Positions 44,238-53,429 of a DNA stretch of 64,000 bases are shown here, one piece after another. Under the pieces are notes generated by a model, which was not told where the DNA came from, made no database searches, and saw only the letters and a program-made list of their open reading frames with translations. Origin of the DNA: Phytophthora sp. 'mugwort' (lineage: Eukaryota; Oomycota; Peronosporomycetes; Peronosporales; Peronosporaceae); the NCBI GenBank assembly GCA_033558025.1, contig JAUCEF010000005.1, positions 7,688,001 to 7,752,000 of the forward strand, given 5' to 3'. How positions within the stretch are numbered: position 1 is the stretch's first letter; each line of letters opens with the position of its first letter. The translations under genes and the position numbers were made by a program.

Positions 44238-44816
44238 ACGTCATGGAGGTCGTCGTCCCTCTGCTGATCGGAGAGTCACTTTGCGTGGCAAGCCGTCCAT
44301 ATTCTTTTGGCTCTTGCTTTCTCGTACTTCGTCCAATTCAGCTTCCAGTGGAGAACTTGTCTGCGTCACCATGGTTTTCGCCCCCTTCATCCCCATGTTC
44401 ACCATAATTATTATCACTATTGCACCCACCATCAGATTTATCGGTATTTTGCTCGATCACGGTATGTGCATATGTGGTATCGGCATTCTTTTCCTCCGTT
44501 CTGCTTAATTTATGGTGCGGGAAAGGCCGTGTACATGGGCATATTGGACCATTTTTTCAATACTCACTTCGTAGTCATCGGTAGCAGAGCGATTAGACTC
44601 GCCATCAGCTTCAGCCTCTGCATCTACGTTTGAGAGGTCGTCGTACTCTGGAAGTTCAGATTCCTTGTCCATTTGTTCATGATCAATTGCATGCGCCATT
44701 TCAGCATCCTCAACGTCAGCAGTGGCACTTTCTCCATCAGTCTTCTCCCACGCTACTTATATTTTCCGTCCGAGATAACCATTCCGAGGTGGATTCATCG
44801 TATCCATTTTATTACT

Positions 44817-45600
44817 TCACACGATGTCTTTGTTACTGCTGGCATGTAGAACGTGTTGTACAACATGTTCAGTAGAAAAGAAGATCTTGTATCCGGCTTG
44901 CCATTCTAAGTATCCAACGAGGAATCCAAGTCGACAGTTTGCGTCAAGTTTGTGTCTCGACGGCGATATTGTCTGATGCACATACGCTATGGCAAACCTC
45001 TTAATGCGATCCAATCTGGCTTCTTATCCATCATCCGATGATAAGGAGTGTCTCTTGTTGCTTGGCAATATGTTCTGTTGCGCAAGAACGCGGCCATTTC
45101 TAATGCATGCATCCAAAACGATTTTGGCAGTCCTGTCATTCTCATCATAGTTTTCATCATAAGACTAACGTCAGATGAGCGCGTTCACACAGGTTTAGGT
45201 GTGAACTTCGAGGTGGATTTGGTAGGAAAGCTATCCCGCGCTCCTGGTACCAACGATTGGTTTCATCGTTTCCAAACTCCTCACCATTATGCGTAATCAC
45301 CTTTAGTACTGGGCAATCACTATGAATTGTCATTCGGCCCAGATAATGTACCGCTTCATAGCTGCATTTACCTCTGGGGCCGTCTTTGATCGTAGTGGGT
45401 ACACTGTAGTGTACCTCGACTAGCCATCTACGATGACCAGCACAGCTTTGTATGCACCAATGCCGTTACTGCGACGCGGGAAGAGTAAGTCTGCAAAAAT
45501 AACCTGATTCTTTCTGGTGATTTCTCTCTCCAACTACTGTAATGAGGGGAGGTTTACGTTCCTTACGAGGTCGGTGTAGCTCCACCAAACTGGTTAATTT
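44817..45600 (-). pseudogene. Copia integrase
   Basis: On the minus strand YKAVLVIVDG is followed by SRYTTVYPLRSKTAPEVNAA (45470-45390), the first catalytic Asp and the following helix of the copia integrase core. The C-terminal piece at 45014-44817 has MDRIKRFAIAYVHQTIS and ANCRLGFLVGYLEWQAGYKI, the post-core domain ('K-x-x-x-R-x-x-x-G-x-F-x-GY'). Stops and shifts separate them. Confidence 0.65.
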
Positions 45601-45793
45601 CAGCACACTAGAAACTTTTGACCAAACAGCGTGCCGTTAATAGCACACACAAAATACAAGTGGAGTGTCCACACCCCAAACAGGATATAGCAGTCACGCC
45701 AAACAAAAGTGTACACGCGTTATAAGAACGACCACTTCACCACTGTACGCTATCCATCTCTCCACCGTCAGCAAAGGGCACATAGAAGGTAAA

Positions 45794-46063
45794 TTATCGA
45801 AGATCCGAAGCGACGTGGATGTTTGATGCATTATCAAAGCACCATTCCCACACCGAGTGTTCACGATCCTCGCTTTCTGCCACAGGTCCTCCTGCCTTGG
45901 CCTCGCATGAATCATCTGAATTGTTTACATCACTATCACTCTGACCAGCGATATTTGTTGGATCTTCGCTGCTGAAGCTACTCTCCTGTGAATTCGTCGG
46001 AGTATTTCCTTCCGAACTTTTTACCACTCGTTTAATGTACGTCGCCTGCTTAATACCAGCCAT
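45794..46063 (-). pseudogene. Copia protease remnant
   Basis: The frame ends with SVWEWCFDNASNIHVASDLR, a decayed version of the copia protease start ('W-x-x-DSGAS-x-H-x'), where the catalytic Asp remains but the following Ser-Gly is altered to Asn-Ala. The preceding 60 residues are acidic linker. Confidence 0.5.
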
Positions 46064-46139
46064 ATTCTCTCGTTTGTTGCGCTCAGGACAATCAGGTTTC
46101 TTGTGCCGCGGTTTATGACAGAAGAAACAAGCGTCTTAC

Positions 46140-46530
46140 TTACTTCCTGTCAGCTTTCAACACAGCTATAGCTGCTGTCTTGTTTTGACCCAGGTGTTTT
46201 CCACCACTGTCGATACCACCACCACTGTGATGTGCTTTGACTCTCTGTCCCAGATTCTGGGCTTGTCCGGCAATTCCACTAGCGTGGCCCAATTCCCGGT
46301 CACACTTATTGAAGTTGTCCCTGCGTAGGATCTGGTCTTTCAGCTTTTCCGGAGTATCGACCTTGTTGTCTCCACTTCCAGCCATCCCTTGTAGCCGATC
46401 GAATCCTGTGTTAGCTGGTAACGACTTCATCAACATCTGTATGAAGATGGGGTCCCGTACTCCTGCATTTAACGCAGTTAGCTGATCTTGCAACATGAAC
46501 ATGTTGTCCAAGTGCTGAGCCACAGTAGTG
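46140..46530 (-). pseudogene. Copia Gag, C-terminal half
   Basis: The frame reads VAQHLDNMFMLQDQLTALNA, then IFIQMLMKSLPANTGFDRLQ, the conserved end of copia Gag ('H-x-x-x-F-x-x-L-x-x-x-L ... LL-x-SLP-x-x-y'). It is followed toward 46060 by a Cys/His knuckle-like piece (46080-46140). The N-terminal half is missing because the element breaks at about 46530. Confidence 0.7.
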
Positions 46531-46544
46531 GTTTACAGCACACC

Positions 46545-46908
46545 ATCCCGCCCATTTTTTTTAATCCATGTGGATCTACTAAAACAATGTTTAACCCATG
46601 AATTACCAAAGGGATAAAGCCCTATATGATTTAGGCAGCCTCTGTCGATAGCCAATATGCAAAGGGACATATTCTTGTTCTCAAAAGGTCCTGATAGCGA
46701 AATATGTCAAGGTGCATCATGTTGTGAATATAAAGAATCAATATTTTGCCTATATGGATTTATCCAACTATCAGGATACAAGAAACATAAATACGTTCCA
46801 TCCTGATATATAAATATAAAGGTATAATGACGATAAAAATGGATAGTTAAGTTTAACTCGAAGTATTCAACACTCGAAAAGCTTAAAGATCGAGCTTATT
46901 GTAGGTGG
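46545..46908 (+). other. Left part of the Polinton fragment, gene relic possible
   Basis: AT-rich. Short frame pieces such as NYQRDKALYDLGSLCR and NQYFAYMDLSNYQDTRNIN in one frame, separated by a stop, hint at a decayed gene of unknown type. A GATATATAA motif is at 46805. Confidence 0.3.
46805..46813 (+). promoter_or_regulatory. GATATATAA motif
   Basis: A member of the recurring TATATA-like motif in this Polinton. It lies 99 bp upstream of the Cys-rich frame's ATG at 46912, so its link to that gene is weaker than for the others. Confidence 0.35.
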
Positions 46909-46911
46909 TTG

Positions 46912-47121
46912 ATGAAGCAACCATGGTTTCAGAGGCGGGCCGAGTATGAAATGGTAGGGGCTTGTGGGTATGGTGTTTGTCATGTCAAGGAAATTGAATA
47001 TGTAGAAGTATTTGATTCATGCAATAGGACTTGGTGTACTTCAGATAGAAACTGTTGCTTTAAGAATGAAGAAAAATATAGGTATCGGTGTCCCAAATGT
47101 GGACATCAGAAATTAATATAA
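46912..47121 (+). CDS. Polinton small Cys-rich protein
   Basis: 69 residues from the ATG at 46912 (MKQPWFQRRAEYEMVGACGY). The frame is open further upstream (KFNSKYSTLEKLKDRAYCRW) without another ATG, so the true start may be lost. Cys pairs (ACGYGVC, CNRTWC, NCC) end in a zinc-ribbon half-site CPKCGH. Two zinc sites are plausible. I do not recognise it among known Polinton core genes. Confidence 0.45.
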   Translation: MKQPWFQRRAEYEMVGACGYGVCHVKEIEYVEVFDSCNRTWCTSDRNCCFKNEEKYRYRCPKCGHQKLI

Positions 47122-47154
47122 ACATTTTTTAATCCTGATACAAAGTCCTCTATA

Positions 47155-47163
47155 GTATATAAA
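47155..47163 (+). promoter_or_regulatory. GTATATAAA motif 5 bp before ATG
   Basis: TATA-like motif ending 5 bp before the start codon at 47169. Same spacing as the motif before the polymerase gene. Confidence 0.5.
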
Positions 47164-47168
47164 TAACA

Positions 47169-47396
47169 ATGAGCTTTTCACCTGAAAAATACCAAGCTAA
47201 CAAGGAACGCTTCAAAGCGAACCAGATGCGGTACTACCTCAAGACGAAAGAAACACGTATCGCTATGCAAAAAGCGTACGATACAGCCCATAGAAAACAG
47301 ATTAATACTCGACATAAGGAGAAGCGCAAACTACTTAAAGCAAACGAGAAAACAGAATCGAATAATTCAAATCATTTTTGCATTTCCATCATATAA
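47169..47396 (+). CDS. Polinton small basic protein
   Basis: 75 residues. The first 60 are highly basic with a repeating Y/K/R pattern (EKYQANKERFKANQMRYY, then AYDTAHRKQINTRHKEKRK), like the 'NKE-x-x-x-x-x-x-x-x-x-Y' nucleic-acid-binding repeats found in small proteins of large DNA viruses and related elements. It ends before the polymerase frame. Probably DNA-binding; not assigned to a named family. Confidence 0.5.
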   Translation: MSFSPEKYQANKERFKANQMRYYLKTKETRIAMQKAYDTAHRKQINTRHKEKRKLLKANEKTESNNSNHFCISII

Positions 47397-47460
47397 AGTT
47401 CTATCTTAAGCAAAGTCTAACTAATATAAAGACTTTTCCACCAGCCGAAATATACCCACC

Positions 47461-47469
47461 GATATATAG
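47461..47469 (+). promoter_or_regulatory. GATATATAG motif 5 bp before polymerase ATG
   Basis: Clearest copy of the motif; five bases (CAATC) separate it from the ATG at 47475. Confidence 0.55.
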
Positions 47470-47474
47470 CAATC

Positions 47475-50113
47475 ATGTTGCCGTACGAGGTTGAAGGACT
47501 TAGGCGGTTGGATATTCCATACGTCAATTGGGAAAAAAACTATCGAGTGAAGGTGCGAGGACGCACATGTAAGATGGTTTATATTGGAAACCCATCTCAT
47601 CCAAGAAATAAAAAACTAATTGTCAAGCAGTACAAGAATGGATTGAAGATCTCAACAAGTATCTTTCACCCTTATAAGGCTGACCCGAAGTATCGATTTT
47701 ATAAAGGCAACCACATCGAGACTCATCTCTATGAGAATATCCCAGCAGGAGATTTTTATGACAAGCTGGAACTTGTACTCGAAAGTCAGGGGAAAGCTCA
47801 TAAGGTAAACATTGCGCTCGGATACAGCTTAATCAACATTGCCGATGAAAGTGATGTTCGTTAATGGCATTCAAATGTTGGCAACACAATGGTCTTCGAC
47901 TCTCCAATTGCGATTAATGCTAAGGGTGATATCCGAAAGAAGGTGATAACTCCTATTAGAGCAATGGAGCTAGCAAACAAGCTCCCGTACCCCTCACCCC
48001 CATCTGATACAAACTCTTGGGTATCATTGGGTTCAAGCTATTCATCTACTTTCGCAACCACGCTCTCGGTGATAGCGGGGCTGTTATCCCTAAAGTCATA
48101 CTCAATAACAAGCATGTTATCAACTTTCCGAAGACCAACAATAAATACGTTCTCCATTGCATTGCTTTTCATTCCAATCGCGGTAAAGATCCTCGCAAGA
48201 TTCTATCCCTTGTAAGGGATACCTTGAAGCGGTATTGTTCACACAAGGGTATTAGCTACACGCTAAGTCTCTTTCGCATCTTTCAATCCAATTGACATTT
48301 TGCGGTCTTTCAGAAAAGGTTATGTATCAGAAATGCTACAGAAACCTCAGGAAGCAACCGAAAATAACTGCTCCAGGGCTTGGATTTCCTGAGAAACGAA
48401 TGAAGGTGTACAAGGCTCAAGACGCTGAAGAGAAACATCAATATGATATGACGATTGGTCATCTAATACATTATTAGATAGGCAAAAGTATCTTGCGCTT
48501 AATGCTATTGCCCTCTAACTGCTGAAACCGCGTCAGCTGATAGAATTAATAACTCTAAAGGTCATATCAATGGCAGCATTATGATTAGCTGCATCGAGTA
48601 CAATGTGGCTCGTAAAGATATGTCCATCGGTGGATTTCGGAAAAAGAAACTTTATGATTTCAACTCCGATTAGTTAGTATATTCAATTGATTTAGCGGAG
48701 AAAGAGATCTACCGTAGAATGAAGGACAATATTGCCGGCGGGCCGTCGATTATCTTTAACCGCTACGCCAAACGCAATGAAACCCTTATTCGTGGCGACA
48801 AGCTTGTGAAAAAAGTCATTGGGTATGACGCTATTGCTCTCCATCTCTGGGCTCTGGGTACGCCTTGCAGTCGTTTGACTACAATTGAATCATATAATGG
48901 CATCATTGATGACATAGTCAATGACAAGATCTTTGGTTTTCTCGAACGACATTCGAGCTCCAGACCACTTGAAAGAGTACTTTAGCGAAATGACTCCTAT
49001 AATTTTGCACTGATGAGAAGATCATTGGCTCACATATGTATGAGGACAACCCAGACACGAGGTAAACATGGTGCAAAGCCCGCTCGCAAGCTCATTGGTA
49101 GCTACTTCAGTGAGAAAATACTCATTTATGCACCTCTAGTCAAATGGTACCTATCTCATGGAATGGAGATTACAAAGACCTACGTCTTCATCAAGGCGAG
49201 TGCTCACAAAGCATTCAAGCCATTTATGGATGAGGTATTTTAACCACGACGCGACGGTAATGCCGATGAGAACAAGGAAGTGGTTGGAATGATGATGAAG
49301 CTCGTTGGCAACTCTGCGTTTGGTCGTTCCGGCATGGATATGAGCAAGCATAAGATGGTTAAATATGAGTCTGAAGAGACAGCTATTGAGAAAAAGATCG
49401 AACATTTCACGTTTCAGTCGTTGGAGGAGCTAAATGGTTCATGTGAGATTACCATGAAGAAGGGCCTCATCAAGAGTAAGAATCCGATTCATCTATCGAT
49501 TGCCATCTATCAGCTTGCTAAGCTCCGAATGCTCCAATTCTACTACGATTGCATCGGTTTCTACTTCGATCGCAGCGATTTTCAATATCAGGAGATGGAC
49601 ACTGACTCAGCGTATATCGCTTTCAGCTGTGATAATCCTTTCCGCAAGTGTATCAAGCCTGAGCTTCAAGACCACTTCAACCAACACAATTATGAATGGT
49701 TTCCGCGAGACTATAATAAGGAAGTGCCCATCTATGATACATTCACTCCTGGTCTATTCGAGGAAGAGTGGCGAGGTGATGCAATAGTAGCACTATCCAG
49801 CAAGAATTACATTTGCTATATCCCAGGTGAAGAGCACAAGGTCAAAAAAGACCTTGTGCCAAATAAAAATGGGAAAGTCGAATAAATCAAACTGTCCGCA
49901 AGGGCATTCGAAAGAACAAGAACAACGATTTACTATTGCCTGAGAACTTCGAGTCTGTTGTTAGCGATCCGAGGAACTAACAAGGGTTTCCGCATTAGTA
50001 AGGAGACTAAATCAATCATTTCATACAGTCAAACAAAGACTGTCCTTAACTATTGGTACGACAAGCGTAATGATTTAAATGATGATATTTTTACAATTCC
50101 GCTAGATATTTAG
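47475..50113 (+). pseudogene. Polinton protein-primed DNA polymerase B
   Basis: Fragments in order over several frames: N-terminal MLPYEVEGLRRLDIPYVNWE to a stop at 47864, then SPIAINAKGDIRKKV; NKYVLHCIAFHSNRGKDPRK; IAGGPSIIFNRYAKRNETLI followed by KKVIGYDAIALHLWAL (motif A, YDAxALxLW); GAKPARKLIGSYFSEKILIY; MMMKLVGNSAFGRS (motif B, K-x3-NS-x-x-G); EMDTDSAYIAF (motif C, DTDS). The end ISYSQTKTVLNYWYDKRNDL matches the polymerase tail. This is the protein-primed family B polymerase used by Polintons to replicate. Motifs B and C are intact in a 201-residue frame (49280-49885), but at least four stops or shifts break the gene. Confidence 0.85.
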
Positions 50114-50143
50114 GGGGAACTCTTTGCATATTTGTTTTGTTTC

Positions 50144-50151
50144 TAATATAG
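50144..50151 (+). promoter_or_regulatory. TAATATAG motif 3 bp before integrase ATG
   Basis: A shortened variant of the GATATATAG motif directly before the ATG at 50155 that opens the integrase. Confidence 0.45.
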
Positions 50152-50154
50152 ACC

Positions 50155-51295
50155 ATGGACGAGCTATTATTGAAGCTTTATCACGATCCTAAAACAGGGT
50201 ATATCGGCAGCAATGCTCCGTATCAGAAGGCTAAAAAATTGAAAAATCTATTCGCCTGAAGGATGTTAAGGAGTGGTATGCCAAGCAGGCTGATATCAAT
50301 GCTACAACGGCAAAGCAACTGGATTTAATGATTTTAAGATTGCTTCAAGCAATCTCAATAGTTGGCAGGCATATTTAGCATTTTGGAAAGGAAAGACGAT
50401 TCTAACGGCTATCAGTATCAACTCCAGAATTGATTTGCTAAGATATTAGCGGACAAGCGTTGGAGTAGTGTCTCTAAGGGTATTAAATCTTTTGAATCAC
50501 TTAAAGTTGATATTTTAACTACCGACAATGGCTCTGAGTTCGTGAGTAGGCATGCCCAAGCCTATTTCAAAAGCAAATCTATCACCCACTACAACAACGA
50601 ACCGGGTGATCACGGAACGATGGGTAAGGTTGAACGATTTAACCATACGCTTAAGTCGAGATTGATGAAGATAAAGCAACCACTAACGCTCAAGCTACTA
50701 AGCGATGTCATCGACAACTATAACCATACTAAGCACATTCTATTAAAATGACACCGAATGAAGCATCTGGACAGGTTATTGAATCTGAATTAGACCAGAA
50801 TTAGATCATAACAACAACGCTCTGGATAAGTTTGAGAATCGGCTTGAAATTGGAGTTTCTGTGTTATATGGTTTGAAGAAGAGGCAATTTGAAAAGGAAT
50901 CGGCGAGATGGAGCAAGGCTATATATGAAATAGTTGGCATCGATGGCTATCGAGTTCAAATTAGATCTAGGAATGGACATATACTCTACAAGGCACCAAA
51001 TGATATCAAATTGGTTAATGACGCGATAACGAATGCAAAGATTACGAATAAACAAATATTCGAGGTTGAGAAGGTTATGCACCATAAGAAACAGAAATCA
51101 GGTAAATACAAATATCTCGTCAAATGGATTGGATATGACGATCTATTCTGGGAACCACAAGATAATCTCCGATTGATCAACAAAACAAGCGATCTACCCT
51201 TGAAACTGAGTACTGGAAGTCAAAGAGCTCGCACAGCGTCTCCGGTGTTAGTATCACCCGCCACAACAAATGAAACATCCAATTTTTATATCTGA
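50155..51295 (+). pseudogene. Polinton retroviral-like integrase with chromodomain
   Basis: Starts MDELLLKLYHDPKTGYIGSN, then IRLKDVKEWYAKQADI (the N-terminal zinc-binding-like region of Polinton integrases) and, after frameshifts, ILTTDNGSEFVSRHAQ and KVERFNHTLKSRLM, giving the second Asp and the Glu of the D-D-35-E triad; the first Asp region (about 50390-50450) is decayed. A frame at 50861-51295 has ALDKFENRLEIGVSVLYG-like entry sequence and ends in a chromodomain, FEVEKVMHHKKQKSGKYKYL then VKWIGYDDLFWEP, with the aromatic residues that hold methyl-lysine (F, W, Y/W) at expected places. A chromodomain would direct insertion to methylated histone H3. Confidence 0.85.
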
Positions 51296-51298
51296 CTT

Positions 51299-51307
51299 GA
51301 TATATAG
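51299..51307 (+). promoter_or_regulatory. GATATATAG motif before small gene
   Basis: Same motif, 29 bp before the ATG at 51337. The extra distance is taken up by a C12-13 plus A12 homopolymer run (51312-51335), which looks like expanded slippage sequence. Confidence 0.5.
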
Positions 51308-51336
51308 AAACCACCCCCCCCCCCAAAAAAAAAAAT

Positions 51337-51645
51337 ATGTGTCCGAATTGTTTCGAAAAGGAACGTGAGCTTGTTAAGCTTCGTCGAAAACTATGGATCA
51401 TTCCGGAAGTGAGCCGCATTAAAAACATCTTGATGCAACAGCAAACTTTCGTAAAATAGCTGTCAATCGTAAATACCAGCGAGAATTGGAAATCATCTTT
51501 GGCGTCCCATTTCATTGCATCAAGGATCACTATTTCAATCTACTAAATGAGCGAAATCATATATGCCATTCGTACGATCGTTTCACCACGATTCAGTTAT
51601 GCCGAGCTACTGGTGAGAGTATATATCCACTAATTTTTTTATGAT
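51337..51645 (+). pseudogene. Polinton small zinc/helical protein, single frameshift
   Basis: MCPNCFEKERELVKLRRKLW and RIKNILMQQQ in the first frame continue in the next frame as FRKIAVNRKYQRELEIIFGV, CIKDHYFNLLNERNHICHSY. One shift near 51450 separates them. The CPNC start suggests a metal site with a downstream Cys/His. Unknown family; likely a Polinton accessory gene. Confidence 0.4.
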
Positions 51646-51651
51646 TAAGAT

Positions 51652-51660
51652 GATATATAG
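51652..51660 (+). promoter_or_regulatory. GATATATAG motif 7 bp before ATG
   Basis: Exact copy of the motif before the ATG at 51668, which begins the last, truncated Polinton frame. Confidence 0.5.
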
Positions 51661-51667
51661 ACTCACA

Positions 51668-51785
51668 ATGTTCCCCCATTCACATCCCTCGCTCAGAGAG
51701 AGCAGAAGCGACAGGAGCTTCTTGAAAAAGCTCAGCGTCGTGTTCGACAAGCCAAAGTCAAGCGGGAGATGTACGAGGTGCGTCA
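51668..51785 (+). pseudogene. Truncated Polinton gene, basic helix
   Basis: After the ATG a shift leads into AQREQKRQELLEKAQRRVRQ, AKVKREMYEV, a basic amphipathic helix or coiled coil. It is cut off at about 51785 by the pogo-like element. Confidence 0.35.
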
Positions 51786-51789
51786 TGGG

Positions 51790-53270
51790 CTACTGATATT
51801 CGAATGGCATAACTACTGTAGCGAAAGAAATCAACCGAATAAACTCAGACAGACTCGACAACCGAGTCGTCTGAGTCCTTAAACAAAACCGGCGAGTGAT
51901 GAATCTTCCAGACATCTGCGTATCGATCGATGATGTCGTTTGAGTCGTCAAAGTTTCCTCCATGACGTCGAGAATCTCCAAAGCCTCCACTAGATCAGTC
52001 TCTGGAATGATGTCCTCTCCGTCATGCTGCAGTTCCGCTGCACACTTCCAAAGCCCGGAAAATCCGCTCTTAATAACGTGACTGTCTAAGCCCTTCCACG
52101 ATTTCATCGCCCACGTGATGGCGTGCTTGCGAGAGGGAGCGCCCAGTTCACAAAGTGTAGCCTCAATTGCCTCAACCTGCTCGTGGTGGGCACGTAGCTG
52201 CGATGTTAGTTCTTGACCCATTCCTTGCGTAGTCGCTGCTTAAAAGGACGGAACCATGATATATCTGCTGGTTTACAACCAATGTCAGTCCAGGCGACAC
52301 ACACACAAGGTGAACACTCAAACTGTCAGCATGCTCTTTTACTTCGTCGGTCCAGTGGACCGAAAAGTCGTCCCAGAGTAGGAGGATCGGACCGCATTCG
52401 TCCCTATTTGCAAAGTGATAATCCAAAAAAACGCACGGACCAATCTGATGTCTACCATGCGGACGCATTCTCGTAGATTTTTACGTCGATATCTCGAGAA
52501 AGTGAAGCCATTTCTTTCCATAACGTATTACCGAATCCCTTTTTTTGAACGGTATCACTGTAGACAGCCTTTTTCTCCATAGTAGACGGCTTTGTTTTCA
52601 TCACGAGGAACGGGGTATACTGTGCACCAGTTGAGTCAGCCATAAACATACCCGTGAAGCGTTCTTTATCTTTGCCTCCACACCTTACCCATACGTTTTT
52701 CCGCCTCGCTTATTGGTTGTCTTCTTTGGGAGATACTCGAAACAGACCCCGCTTTGGTCAGCTTTTTAAATTTTGTCTTACACCGAGCTCTGCTTTTACC
52801 TCAGCTACCTTTGAAACCAAAATTCTTCTGCTTCTGCACCCCTTGTCGCCGGTTTTTTTCGTGTCTTGACCCGAAGGGATAAACCATGGCGACGTAAAAA
52901 AAAACTTTTGCCTCACCCAGCTACCTTCGAAGACCCCGGCCGCAACACTTTCGTCTTCTGCAACTGCCTTCGAAGCCCCGGCCGCAACAGTTTCGTCTTC
53001 TGGAACTGCCTCCAGCTGCAACGTCAGACTTGACAGTGGAACTCCTTCCTCATGTAGCGATTGAGCCCACTCGACCAATGGCTCATCTCCTGTCGCCGAA
53101 ATGGTCGTGTCGGTACCAACTTCGCGTAATACCTTGCGGTTAGCCGTAGTTGCTGACGCACACACAGATTCGATGTGCTCGCGAGTTTGAAGCCACTCGT
53201 ATATTCGTTTCTCTTGTTTACTTGTTTCTTTATGTTGTGAGATGTTGGTAGAACTTAGTAGAGGTAACAT
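51790..53270 (-). pseudogene. pogo/Tigger-like (CENP-B type) transposase
   Basis: On the minus strand: N-terminal KQEKRIYEWLQTREHIESV and LVEWAQSLHEEGVPLSSLTL (CENP-B-type DNA-binding helices), a 15-residue acidic/Ala repeat present twice (about 53010-52920), then WVRCGGKDKERFTGMFMADS (first catalytic Asp), ILLLWDDFSVHWTDEVKEHA (second Asp, DDE_1 pattern) and the C-terminal KHAITWAMKSWKGLDSHVI. Stops and shifts at about 52755, 52650 and 52220 separate these frames. It truncates the Polinton on its left. Terminal inverted repeats not found. Confidence 0.75.
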
Positions 53271-53429
53271 GCATGCCGTTTGCGTCGTAAAAGTTGATTA
53301 CTTCAAGCCTCTTGATGTACGGCTCCACCTCACGCTGATAGTTGTTAGGCTGTCGCCCTCAGCCCCCTGGGCGCGCTTGCGACCACGCGCCATGACTTCC
53401 GCCAGACTTGACTTCCGACAGAGCTGACG

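Larger units (their letters stand above)
42361..46530 (-). mobile_element. Degraded Ty1/copia retrotransposon
   Basis: On the minus strand, from right to left: Gag (46530-46140), protease (46063-45794), integrase (about 45600-44817), reverse transcriptase (44237-43156), RNase H (42771-42361). This Gag-PR-IN-RT-RH order defines Ty1/copia. Gag is cut at about 46530, where Polinton sequence begins, so the 5' LTR and Gag start are lost. About 290 bp of foreign AT-rich sequence interrupts RT. No LTRs confirmed; multiple frameshifts. Confidence 0.82.
46545..51785 (+). mobile_element. Truncated Polinton/Maverick DNA transposon
   Basis: A 5.2-kb AT-rich block carries, all on the plus strand, a Cys-rich small protein, a basic small protein, a protein-primed DNA polymerase B, a retroviral-like integrase with chromodomain, and two further small frames. 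PolB plus integrase defines Polintons. Complete elements are usually 15-20 kb with terminal inverted repeats, a packaging ATPase, protease and capsid proteins; none of those is visible here. Left junction with copia at about 46545, right junction with a pogo-like element at about 51785. The genes are frameshifted, so the copy is inactive. Confidence 0.85.
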
